Origin: Blastomyces gilchristii SLH14081 | Taxonomy: Eukaryota > Ascomycota > Eurotiomycetes > Onygenales > Ajellomycetaceae | DNA: 64,000 nt | NCBI RefSeq assembly: GCF_000003855.2 | Contig: NW_003101682.1 | Span: forward strand, 1,553,148-1,617,147 | Direction of reading: 5' to 3' | Shown here: in pieces, positions 1 to 10,554 of the stretch | Position numbering within the stretch: the stretch's first letter is position 1 | How the letters are laid out: each line of letters begins with the position of its first letter | The notes under the pieces: model-generated | What the model was told of the DNA's origin: nothing | The model's database searches: none | What the model saw: only the letters and a program-made list of their open reading frames with translations | Program-made: the position numbers and the translations under genes

Positions 1-342
1 ATCTTCTTTATCTATAATGTCATTCACCAGAATATCAGGGTCAGACATGATATCAAATCTTAGATTAAATTGATATCTTGATCTCTTTCTTTCATAGATC
101 ACTACTCTTGACTTTATCTCAGACTTTTGAGGTAAAAAGCAGTAGTAGCTTGAATGAGAAATGACATATTTTTGCTCAGCATCAAAATTCAGCTTCTGAA
201 GCAGTATAAAATTAACTTTTTATTCAAATGCAATTTGAAGACAAGAATAAATATAATTTGAGTTTCTATTCACATTATTTTAAATAAATGTGATTTTTGA
301 AGAGTTTTTAAACTTTTTTTATTGTTTTTATTGTATATTCAT
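1..342 (-). pseudogene. LINE ORF2 N-terminus (AP endonuclease), partial
   Basis: Begins at an ATG at 342, 24 bases after the ORF1 stop, and runs out of the window. Translation matches the start of ORF2 in copy A, including the segment that should hold the catalytic glutamate of the endonuclease (LLQE in copy A, LLQK here). This copy has therefore lost a catalytic residue as well as carrying stops. Only about the first 114 codons are visible. Confidence 0.75.
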
Positions 343-365
343 ACTAAAAGAGAGTAGAGTAGAAT

Positions 366-1984
366 CTAATCACTATCATCAGATAGTAGATTATAACTGT
401 TCTGAAAAGTAGGAATCTCAACTGCTTGCATTATATCTAGTTTATTATCAGAGTCATTTCTCAATTCTCTAATCTTAACAGAAGTTTGAGAATTCAAATT
501 CTGTTTACATTTAGCTGGAGAATTGAAGTTTAAAGACTTAGATAGTTGAGAGTTTCTTCTTTTTGAGCTTATAGTTGTGAGTTTACTGGCTTGACTATTC
601 TCTTCAGTTCTAGATTTACTCTGAGCTTTATCTTTTCTTCAGTTCTTTTGAGTTCTTGAAGCAAACATACATTCTTTTAAGCTAGATGCATGTTTTTCTT
701 TGTAATTAGAGTATTTAAGCAGAGTGTGTTGACATATTTCACCTCTTTTTGAGCATATTTCACATTTATGCTCACTAGTTTTGTGATCTCTGATACAGAA
801 TGCACATTTTGAGTCTCTGAAACAGAAGATTATAAAGTATTCATATCTTTGACAGTTTGAACACTATGTTTGAGCTTTGAGATTCATTCTTGAGTCTTTT
901 ATTCATGAACTCTCATTTTCAAATCTGCTACTCTTACTTCAGAGATCTTTGACTGTTCAATTGTCTTTGTGTATACTAGAACAGAGGCATTTCTTCTGCT
1001 TTATCTGAACTCAATTGAATTTAGTCATACAGGCTCTTTTCTCAGTTGAATAGAGTTGTATTCTTCTAATTCATTTTTGAGAAGTAGTATTTCTTCTTCA
1101 CAGTCAAAAATTTCAACTGAAATATCATAAAGAATGAATTTATCTCACTTTTCATCTCTCTTAGATAGAATTATTGTATTTAACAAAGATTCTACTGCTG
1201 ATTTTCAGAGATTCTCATTCTGAATAAGGAATTCTGCACTGAATTCAGACATTGTGGTCAGAATGATGGAGTTTTCAAAGAAGAATGACTCAATTGAAGC
1301 TATAACTGGTTTTTGAACTTTAATATCAGTCATTAACTGAGAAAAGAACTGCTGATTAATTTCATTTCTAATTCTGAAAATGAGGTTTGAGTTTAGCTTA
1401 TTTCTCTGCAATATGTTCTGATTAGAGACTTTGAGAATAAGTCTTCTATTTCTGAAGATTTGAAGATTTTTCTCTTTTTGCATTTTTTTCTTCACTCTTC
1501 TATCACTAGAAGTATGAGCAGTATTCTTCTCAGTTTTCTCAGAATTTTGAGCAGGTTTTGAGATAGCAGATTTAGAGATAGTAGATTTAGAGACAGCAGA
1601 TTCAGCTGTTTGAGTATATATTTTCTTCTGATTTAAAGAAGAAGAAGAAGAAGAAGTAGAAAAGAAAGAAGAGTAAACTGAAGAGTCAGTGATTGTATTA
1701 GAAATTTTCAAAGTTTTTTGAACTGTGTTTGAAATTCCAAGTTTGAACTTGATCACTTCCTGTAGTTGTCTAGCCTGAGTATGAAGAATTAATAGAACTT
1801 CTTCATTCATCTCACTCAGACACTGCTTTTCAAGAATTTTACTTGCTTTTTCAAGTTCCTGTATTTCAAGAACTTGTTATTTCTCTATTTCTTCTTTCTT
1901 TCTTCTCTTCAGAATTTCAATCTCAGGAATAGCATTTGAGAAAGCATCTTTTTCCACATCAACTGAGTGTACTTTTGAACTCAT
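366..1984 (-). pseudogene. LINE ORF1 (gag-like, zinc knuckles), decayed
   Basis: Nucleic-acid-binding ORF1 of the LINE. The ATG at 1984 opens a basic, serine-rich protein, and the longest uninterrupted stretch is 1205-1810. The C-terminal third carries three cysteine motifs of the Tad1 type: CSNCQRY near 850, CAFCIRDHKTSEHKC near 800, and a third CEIC...C array. An ochre codon interrupts the frame shortly after the start, replacing a likely glutamine. Compared with copy A, one base is missing near 900, so the zinc-knuckle part is in another frame than the N-terminus. The natural stop is at 366-368. Family role (known for LINEs): RNA binding and RNP assembly. It is inactive here. Confidence 0.8.
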
Positions 1985-1999
1985 TGTTCTTACTCAATG

Positions 2000-2158
2000 A
2001 AAAGTTGATCAGACTAATTCAATTGAGATATTTATTAAACTCTTTTGAATTGAAAAGTTGGTCAGACTGTTTTAATTAAGAGGTTTCTAAGTCTGTTTTC
2101 AATTGAAAAGTTGATCAGACTATTTCAAAAGAAGAATAACAGACTTTTGTGTATAAAA
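2000..2158 (-). repeat. 53-bp tandem repeats in LINE 5' leader
   Basis: The motif AAAAGTTGRTCAGACT occurs at 2000, 2053 and 2106, exactly 53 bases apart, directly upstream of the ORF1 start on the minus strand. Units have diverged mainly by C/T and G/A changes. Many LINEs carry tandem promoter monomers in the 5' UTR; that role is inference here. Confidence 0.7.
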
Positions 2159-2957
2159 CACCTGATTTTTTTCACACTAGTTCAGTAACTAGGTTAGATT
2201 TTTGAAGAGAATCTAATAAACTAAAATTGATTTTTAAGATAAATCACTAAAATCTTTACAATCTCTTTCTTGAGATACAGTGAGAAAAAGTATGATATCC
2301 ATTGATAGTAAATCAGATAATATGACAGTTTTTGAGAGAAAAACTGACAAAAAATAAATCAATTTTTTACAGAGAAATTGATTAAAACTATTTAATTTTA
2401 TTCTAAATTATTCAATTCTTCTCACACAACAAGTGTGCAACTCAAATCAGTTAATAAAGAGTGTAAAAAAGAATTAAGTATTAATGAAAGCTCTTCAGTC
2501 ACTGAAAAAGTAATTCTTACTTAAAAGAATATGAAATTATAACAGAAAACAACTCTGTTTTTAATTCTTTGTAAGAATATTGTATAAAATCCAGAGAAAA
2601 ACACCTTACTTTTTCAAGAGAAGTAAAAAACTATTTCTAAAATCTTTTTTTTGCATTAACTGCTGTAGAAGAATGAGATAGAAACTGCTAAGATATACAC
2701 TACTGTATACTCTCTATCAAGACTTTCCCTCTTCAGAGTCTTGATATTATAGAGAATATAAGTCTGTTTCTATATGATAATGTAAATATTGTCAGCAGGA
2801 TGTAGAGGAACTGGTTATTTATATCTCAAAATAGAAGACTTTGTCAATAATTATATCAATATAGAGTTAATTCTCAAATTCAATAGAAACCTAGTGTTGC
2901 TGTTCTCAATCTCTTACAGAATCTATTGAATATTGAGATATTAAAACTAGATTTAAT
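2159..2957. other. AT-rich stretch without identifiable gene
   Basis: Low-GC sequence between the LINE leader and the GC-normal island. It may include more of the LINE 5' UTR or an older decayed repeat. A dyad near 2717-2754 pairs TCAAGACT with AGTCTTGA around a CT-rich loop. No reading frame of convincing length or similarity is visible on either strand. Confidence 0.5.
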
Positions 2958-3645
2958 ATATCTCACTGTGCAGGGATCAAAGGCTCAGTCAGACCTTGGG
3001 GTATACTGATTTTATAGTTATCATGTCTGCCGATTATGTATTGAGTACAGTTGCTGAGATATCTTTTTGTACTTTTCTGTCAGGGATGAGCCAGATTGAG
3101 AGGGGTGCTACGAGGGTGAGACTTGGCATTGATGTCTAGATACACTGAAGACAGACCGCGGAGGTTGCACTTCAGAAGTGGCTGTTGATTATGTGCTTGA
3201 TATTATTGCCGAGGTATCTTTTTGTATTTTTCTGCCGGGGATGGGCCAGATTAGGAAGGGCGGTACGAGGGTGGGACTTGGCATTGGTGTTTTGGAACAT
3301 CAAAGATGGACAGGGTTTTCACGGAGGTCGCTCCTCAGATATCTCCACAACTACAGATCAGGGATCTTCCAAAATCGAGAAGATTGGTGCATATGGCTAG
3401 GTCTCTTCACCTTACAATTTGTATGGCACTTTGGCCCGGGGTTGTGGTGTGGTAGGGGAGAATGGGGGATAATCCCACACAGGAGCTTCGAACAACGTCC
3501 GGTTCACATTTGGCTGGATAACTCCACCACCACACAGGGTATGCGGTCGGCGATGGGGTCAGAATGCTCGTATGATCGAGGGCTTTTCGATGGATCTATC
3601 GGCGGGTTCTTATTCGAAAAATCGAGCGAGTTCGTGGAACTGTTG
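2958..3645. other. GC-normal island, unidentified
   Basis: This is the largest stretch in the window with ordinary base composition and plentiful CpG, GG and CC. It holds a 158-codon open frame on the plus strand (3178-3654). The minus strand has a similarly protein-like frame broken by a few stops, in which the tandemly duplicated segment reads NAKSHPRTALPNLAHP and a close variant. Neither product is recognisable and I cannot choose between strands. The island joins a truncated family-C LTR abruptly at its right end. It could be captured unique DNA or the remnant of a low-copy element. Confidence 0.45.
3026..3335. repeat. 155-bp tandem duplication, one unit decayed
   Basis: The same sequence starts at about 3026 and again at about 3181; the shared word GATTATGT lies at 3032 and 3187, giving a 155-base period. 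The first unit differs from the second mainly by GG to GA and CG to TG changes. The second unit looks unmutated. Confidence 0.75.
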
Positions 3646-4043
3646 ATAGTATAAATATGAGAACTTTATTTCTATATAAAATCAGCAGATTACTCTTTCT
3701 TAACAGTGAGACACTGCTGAGATATTACTCTGACTATTCTCACTCATGAAATGAGAGAAGAGTATTCACTTATTATCTATATAGAATAGCTAGATGCTGA
3801 CTTCTTATTAAAGAAGTCAGTGATTCATTTTTCTTCTACTGAAATATATACAAGAGTTACTGTGTTTCTTATAAAATCTTCTTAGTATACTAAGTATTAT
3901 ATCTGTGATATCTTCACAATAACTCTGTAGCTCATGAGCTCACTATTTAAGCAAGATAGTCAAGCTCACTTATATAGCTTCTTCAACAACTACCTCTATA
4001 TAATACCGCTAACTAGCCACCGCTTCGGTTCCGCCACGTTACA
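3645..4043 (+). repeat. Ty3 family C LTR fragment (C1)
   Basis: Matches the LTRs at 35885-36436 and (reverse) 40405-40940 but lacks the first 150 or so bases, being cut by the GC island. It ends at a TTACA terminus. The last 40 bases keep five CpGs that are lost in the 36.4-kb copy, while the rest is heavily decayed. It may be a solo or truncated 3' LTR; no family-C coding sequence is attached. Confidence 0.75.
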
Positions 4044-4052
4044 GATATCAAT

Positions 4053-4685
4053 AAATATGATAACAAGGAAATTGTGAGAGCTGTTGTCAACAGCTCTGAA
4101 TAAAAATATGAAAAGACACTTACTGTTTACAACAGATATGTCTTTTATAAAGCAACTTTATTCCTGTCTGCATTTTACTCACAGAGAGAACATAGATTTT
4201 ATGAGTGACATCTCTGAGTCATCTTACTGTCTAATATATGAAGCTTCAAGACCTTTCTGAAGTTTATGACAAGAGATATTAAAGATTGAATATTCAATAA
4301 ATCTATTCTCAATACAGTGAATGAGTGATGCAGGAGTTTTCAGACAGTATGATAGTATAAATAAAAATACATCTTCTCAAAAACTGTGATCATCACAATG
4401 TGTGAGATCTGAATATCATCTCAAACTACTCTGATAATAATTTTTCTAATATACTATTCTAGTTCATCTGTGAGCTGCTTTGAGAAAGCCTCAGTTTATA
4501 AGTTGATGAGATGAACAAGAGTAGTGTTTCACTCAATGAAATCAGTGTTATTCTAACACAACTGTGATGTAAGAATTATTATGAGTATTAAGAGAAATCA
4601 AGAGACTGAAGTAGAGTTACTGAAGCTGTTATAATTCTTATATACTATTATATATCAGTAAGAATAAAAGAAGTTTATAAATTAA
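4053..4685 (+). pseudogene. Decayed frame resembling fungal DUF3435-type tyrosine recombinase
   Basis: A 211-codon frame stays protein-like although interrupted by more than a dozen stops, most of them TGA at positions where tryptophan would fit. Around 4085-4340 it reads YEKTLTVYNRYVFYKA, then FLKFMTRDIKD, FNKSILNTVNE and CRSFQTV, and later VELLKLL. From memory of the family, the order FLK(W/F)...I.GRI...TLNTV...(S/F)F..V is like the N-terminal SAM-like domain of DUF3435 proteins, the recombinases of Crypton/Starship-type fungal elements. The catalytic arginine/tyrosine region is not visible. The following bases to 4979 remain unassigned. An unknown transposon gene is the alternative. Confidence 0.3.
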
Positions 4686-4982
4686 TAGCAAGATAGACTA
4701 GTACTTGTAAAGAACAATCTAATACTAATTTAAATAATGAGAACATGACTGTAAAGATACTTGCAGCTTGTTATAAGATCAGTAACACTCTAGATAATTA
4801 CTCTGATAAAGACTGACAGATTAGTAGTATTTTATCCTGATCATTGAAAGAGTTGATGATATTATAATACTTATACTCATATATTAAAGAGAATATATCA
4901 AAGATTACTACTTCAGAAAAAAGTAGTAACTTTTTCTTCATACTTTCTATGAGATCTACAGAGAAAGATTGATGCTTAACCT

Positions 4983-6185
4983 GCTGTCTCAAAACCGGCT
5001 CAAAATTCTGAGAAAACTGAGAAGAATACTGCTCATACTTCTATTCATAGAAAAGTGAAGAAAAAAATGCAAAAAGAGAAAAACTTTCAAATCTTCAGAA
5101 ATAGAAGATTTATTCTCAAAGTCTCAAATCAGGACATCTTGTAAAGGAACAAGCTAAACTTAAATCTCATTTTCAGAATCAGAAATGAAATTAATCAGCA
5201 GTTCTTTTCTCAGTTAATGATTGATATTGAAGTTTAAAAATCAGTTATAGCTTCAATTGAGTTATCTTTCTTTGAAAACTTCATAATTCTGACTATAATG
5301 CCTGAATTCAGTGCAGAATTCCTTATTCAGAATGAGAATCTCTGAAAATCAGCAGTAGAATCTTTGTTAAACACAATAATTCTATCTAAGAGAGATGAAA
5401 AGTGAGATAAATTCATTCTTTATGATATCCCAGTTGAAATTTTTAACTGTGAAGAAGAAATGCTACTTCTCAAAAATGAATTAGAAGAATACAACTCTAT
5501 TTAACTGAGAAAAGAGCCTGTATGACTAAATTCAATTGAGTTCAGATAAAGCAGAAGAAATGTCTCTGTTCTAGTATATATAAAGACACTTAAACAGTCA
5601 AAGATCTCTGAAGTAAGAGTAGAAGATTTGAAAATGAGAGTTCATGAATACAAAGACTCAAGAATGAATCTCAAAGCTCAAACACAGTGTTTAAACTGTC
5701 AAAGATATGAACACTTTACAATCTCTTATTTCAGAGACTCAAAATGCGCATTCTGTGCTAGAGATCACAAAACTAGTGAGTATAAATGTGAAACATGCTC
5801 AAAAAGAGATGAAATATGTTAACACACTCTGCTTAAGTGCTCTAATTGCAAAGAAAAACATGCATCTAGCTCAAAAGAATGTATATTTGCTTCAAGAACT
5901 CAAAAGAACTGAAGAAAAGATGAAGCTCAAAGTCAATCTAGAACTGAAGAGAAGAGTCAAGTCAGTAAACTCACAACTATAAGCTGAAAAAGAAGAAACT
6001 CTCAACTATCTAAATCTTCAAACTTCAATTCTTCAGCTAAATGTAAGCAGAATTTGAGATCTTAAACTTCTGTTAAGATTAGAGAATTGAGAAATGACTC
6101 TGATAATAAACTAGATATAATGTAAGCAGTTGAGATTTCTACTTTTCAAAATAGTTATAATCTACTATCTGATAATAGTGATTAG
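4983..6185 (+). pseudogene. LINE ORF1, C-terminal two thirds (copy A)
   Basis: Frame is kept from 4983 to the stop at 6183-6185 without net indel, unlike copy E. Zinc-knuckle region at about 5670-5900: CLNCQRYEHFTISY (last cysteine now tyrosine), CAFCARDHKTSEYKC, then CETCSKRDEIC, followed by a degenerate third array. Serine/lysine-rich C-terminus. Several TGA and TAA codons interrupt it. Same role as ORF1 of copy E. Confidence 0.8.
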
Positions 6186-6214
6186 ATTCTACTCTATCTC
6201 TACTCTCTTTTAGT

Positions 6215-9200
6215 ATGAATATACAATAAAAACAATAAAAAAAGTTTAAAAACTCTTCAAAAATCACATTTATTCAAAATAATGTGAATAGAAACTTAAA
6301 TTATATTTATTCTTATCTTCAAATTGTATTTAAATAAAAAGTAGATTTTATACTGCTTCAGGAACTGAATTTTGATACTGAGTAAAAATACATTATTTCT
6401 TATTTAAGCTACTACTGCTTTCTATTTCAAAAGTCTGAGATAAAGTTAAGAGTAGTAATCTATAAAAGAAAGAGATTAAGATATTAATTTAATCTAAGAT
6501 TTAATATCATGTCTGACCCTGATATTCTGGTGAGTAATATTAGAGATAAAGAGAATGAGTTTGATACTATACAGCTTATAAATATCTATAATGAAAAGTC
6601 ATTGAAGAAAAATAACAATATCTGAATAATTAATAGAGAATTTCTGAACATAACTTCATTAAGAAACTCTATAATTATAGGAGATTTCAATGCACATCAT
6701 CTCTGATAAAATTCAGAATGTAAAAGAGCAGTAAGAGCTGATAATCTAATTGAATAAATCTTTAAACATTCAATAGATTTAGTTAACAAGTCTGATCAAC
6801 AAACATTCTTTAGAAATGACATAAAATAGAAATCTATTATAGATCTAATTTTCATGTTATAAAATCTAATGAAAAAAAGACTTGTAAACTGATTTATTGA
6901 TTCAAATGAGACATCAGAATCAGATCATGAGATTATTCAATTTAATATTGAACTGAGTGAAAAATAAATAAGTGAAAACTCTCTTCTCTCTAATCAGTTT
7001 AACTTTGAAAAAGCTGATTAGAAAGCAGTTGAAGAAAGTATAAAACTATTAAAATCTGAAAAGCAGAGTAAGCTATATTGAAATCCTGATCAAGATATCT
7101 CAAATGAAATGCTTGAGAATAGAGTGAAGCTCATTACATCTATTATTTTAACAAGTGTTAGAGATAATATTTCAAAGAAAAAATCTTCTGAGTATTTAAA
7201 ATCTTGATGAAATGTGAATATCTCATCTAAAAGAAAAGAATTAGCTACTGCTAGATGAGATGAAAAGAATGATGTAATATCTGATAAAGAGTTCAAAGCT
7301 GTCAGAAATGAATATTTTTCAGATATTAAAAGAGCTAAAACAGACTGCTGAAATAAATTTCTTGAAGAAGTATAAGAAAAGAAAGTTTTTGAAGCTTTTA
7401 ACTATACTAAAACAAGAAGTGTAGGAAAACTTTCAGTCTTAGAATATGAGTTTCAGAATGAATCATATACAGTAAACTCTTTTGAGAAAAAATATCAAGC
7501 TTTTATAAGAATTCTTTTTTAAAACTCATCAGATTCAGATTCAGAGAAAGAGAATATATCACTTCTCAATGACATTGATGAAAATGACTGGAAATGGTCT
7601 GATCTTACATAAGATGAATTAGAGTCAGCTATCTTCTCAAGTTCAGTTAAAACTGCTGCAGGGCCTGATTCAATTAATAACTTGATTATTCAAAATATAT
7701 ACTTCTACTTAAAGAATGAATATTTTGAGCTCTTTTTCAATCTCTTGAAAAATGAATATCATTTTGAATGCTGAAGAGAAGTCACTGAAGTGATTCTTAC
7801 AAAATCTAATAGAAAAACTTCAATTTCTAAGTTATATAGAGTAATATCTCTATTGAACTGTCTAGAAAAGGTTTTAGAAAAGATAATAGCTACTCAACTA
7901 TTTTTTATAAGCTCTATTAATAACTCTCTTTTATTCAGTGAATAAATGAGAGATAGAAAACAATGTTCTGTAATTAACACTGTTCGCTCAGTTGTTTATA
8001 ATATTCAAATAGCAAAGTATGAAGATCTGATCTTAACTGCAGTTTTCATTGATATAAAAGAAGTATTTAATCATGTTTTAAAGTCAAAGTTAATTCAGAC
8101 TTTGAAGATGTTAAAACTGTCACTTTCTCTAATAAAATGAGTTAACTGTTTTATATTTAAAAGAATCATATAACTTTTCTTTGATGAAATGAAATAAGAC
8201 AAGACTGAGATAAAAATAGAAGTACTGTAAGAATCTTCAATCTCACTCATTTTATTTACAATATACACTGTATATCTAGTCAAAAATAGAAATATGAAAA
8301 TAGTGCAATCTCCAAGTTATGTAGATGATATTGATCTAGTCTACAGCTCAAAAACTATCAAAGAGAATTTAAAAGTGATTGAAAAAGCTGTAAAGAAAAT
8401 CTTTGTCAGAGCAGATATCAATCAAATTCAATTTGATATGAATAAAACTGAGTTAATTCATTTCTTTTCTAGATTTCATGAGAAAGAACTATCTCTAACT
8501 CTTTTAAATAGAGAGATTAAACCCAGTTTAAATGTTAAATAATTAGAAGTATGATTAAACTTCAAGTTGAATTTTAAATATTATATTCAACAAAGAACTG
8601 TCAAGACAGAAAGACTATTGAATAATATAATCAGACTATCAAATACAGAGAGAGGTCTATTCTTTCAGGCTATGAGACAGTTATATATAGTCTGTATTAT
8701 CTCAGTAGCTGATTATGAAGTTCAAGTTTGATGAAATAATCAAGGAAATTTCACTGAATTCTTTCAAATTCTGTAAAACAGAGTGTTGAGAAGAATTCTG
8801 AGAGCATTCAAATCATCTTCTATTAAAGCAATGAAAATTGAAGCTTCAATTCCTTCTTCTGCTATTAGATTTGAAAAGACCTGTATGAACTATGCTCTGA
8901 AAGTTATAAAGATAAGCTTAAATCATATAATCAGAGAAAGAGTCTCTTCTTCATTTTCATCAATTAACTCTGGAAATGAACTGGATTGAAATAGATTTCT
9001 TGATTGAAATGAAAATAATTGTTCAAAGAAAATACCTTCTCAACTGTACAGACTATACTCACTGATTAAAAATCAATTTTCTTCTTTAAATGTTGAAAAA
9101 GTTGATCATGAGAAGATATCTCTCTGAAGAGAAAAGCTGAAATCTCTTATAGACTTACAAATAAGTGAAATATTTAAAGAGAAAGAATATGAACAGCATT

Positions 9201-10171
9201 TGAAGAGAATTTCTATAATCAATATAAAAGACTCTATTCTGATTTATTCAGATGACTTAAAAAAGAAGAATTTGAATAGATTAGACACAGACATTGCTTA
9301 TACTGAAGATAATATTAATTTTATCTCAGATTTCTGAAATTTAGGCTGTGAATCTGAAGTCTTTGATACTGAACTATTTACAATAGTGAAAGCTTTCAAC
9401 CTCATTGAAATAAAATCTCATAAAAGAGAAAATAGTTTGAAAGAGATATAAATATTCTCTGATAGTCAAGCTGCTTTAAAAAGACTTAGAAATAGTCAGA
9501 CTTATAATGATCAAATGAATCTTGAACTGATCTTAAACTCTGTTTTAAAAATTCAAAAGAGAAGAATATCAAAGCTGATAATTCATCTGCACTGAGTTCC
9601 TGCTCATATGAATATTCATAACAATGAATTGGCTGATTCAGCTGTAAAAAAGAGTTCAGAATTAAGCAGATCTATTGAAAAGATTGTGTCCTGATCTTTT
9701 ATAAAGAGAAAAATAAAAGAATCTTGTTTAGATAAGTGAAATAAAAGCTGATAGAAATAAAAGAAGAGTATACATTATTCAAGATTTGAATCAAAACCCA
9801 AGTGAAAATCTTGTTCAATTAAATGTAAAAAGAAAATATTCTCATCTATACTACAGCTGAAACTAGAACATGGCTATTTCAAATCTTATATACACAGATT
9901 TGATGATAGATTTGATTCAATAGAGTGCTCATTCTGCAATATAAATGAGAATTCTGAGCATATTATAATACACTGTGCATTATACAATAGTCTCAGAGTC
10001 AGATTGAAAGAGAAGTATAATCTAAATCAATTAAATATGAGATTCTTATTCTCAACTGAGACAGGAATTAAATACTTAATAGACTTTCTATCAGAAACTC
10101 AAGCAGCTACAAGAAAATGACTGAATTCAGAAATATCTGAATATGAAGAGGAGGAAATTAATTAGATATAG
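6215..10171 (+). pseudogene. LINE ORF2: AP endonuclease, reverse transcriptase, RNase H (copy A)
   Basis: Start chosen at the ATG at 6215, 30 bases after the ORF1 stop, because the endonuclease N-terminus (IQNNVNR, then LLQELNF with the catalytic glutamate) lies in that frame upstream of later ATGs. Endonuclease motifs GDFNAHH (6680-6700) and SDHE (6920-6931) follow. Reverse transcriptase: ISLLNCLEKVLEKI near 7845, domain A VFIDIKE near 8045, catalytic YVDD in SSYVDDIDLVYSS at about 8312. RNase H near 9440-9660: IFSDSQAAL and IHLHWVPAHMN with the tryptophan now TGA. C-terminal CSFCNINENSEHIIIHC near 9930. Length is 1,318 codons with no net frameshift, but dozens of stops, mostly TGA. Confidence 0.88.
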
Positions 10172-10466
10172 TCTGTTAACACAGCTATATACTATCTTTT
10201 GATAATTTGTTTTATTACAGTCTCTCTTTACTTTACTTTACATTTTTCTTTCTATTCTTTTCTATCTATCTATTTAATGTGTCTATCTTTAAGACTGTGT
10301 TCTCTTTTCTTTTGTCATGATATTGTCGAATGGTTTCAAAGTATTAGAAGATGTTAAAATACTGCAATTTGTAAACAGTTTTTGTATTCTGAGCTGGAAT
10401 TTTCTGATTTTGCATATCTGAAATTGATTAATGTATAATAGTTAACTTTATAGATATAGGAAAAAC

Positions 10467-10489
10467 CCTGAGAACTTTTAGTTCTCAGG
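10467..10489 (+). other. 3' UTR hairpin of the LINE
   Basis: Ten-base perfect stem (CCTGAGAACT / AGTTCTCAGG) with a TTT loop, about 40 bases before the AAT tail. The same hairpin is present with loop or single-base changes in copies B, C and D. Position fits a 3' recognition structure for the LINE reverse transcriptase (inference). Confidence 0.6.
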
Positions 10490-10554
10490 TAGATGTCATA
10501 GTCTCTGACTGCATACATCTATAATTGAAGAATAATAATAATAATAATAATAAT

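Larger units (their letters stand above)
1..2158 (-). mobile_element. Tad1-like LINE, 5' portion (copy E)
   Basis: Non-LTR retrotransposon read on the minus strand: 5' leader with short tandem repeats, ORF1, then the start of ORF2, which leaves the window at base 1. It matches copy A (4980-10554) base for base apart from C/T and G/A changes and one small deletion, and it supplies the 5' end that copy A lacks. Assignment to the Tad1 type rests on the ORF1 zinc knuckles and the AP-endonuclease start of ORF2. The upstream limit is not sharp; it is placed at the end of the last recognisable 53-bp leader unit. Confidence 0.85.
4980..10554 (+). mobile_element. Tad1-like LINE, nearly full length (copy A)
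   Basis: Non-LTR retrotransposon lacking only its 5' leader and the first part of ORF1: the alignment with copy E starts near 4980. Order: ORF1 C-terminal part, ORF2, a 3' UTR of about 360 bases with a hairpin, and a tail of eight AAT units (10531-10554). The next LINE (copy B) begins at the very next base. No target duplication could be made out on the left side. It is decayed by C-to-T/G-to-A changes and not autonomous. Confidence 0.9.

Noticed and set aside
3185..3400. 71-codon open frame overlapping the longer frame in the GC island
   Set aside because: It overlaps the 158-codon frame and a minus-strand frame with no similarity to support it; kept only as part of the island description.
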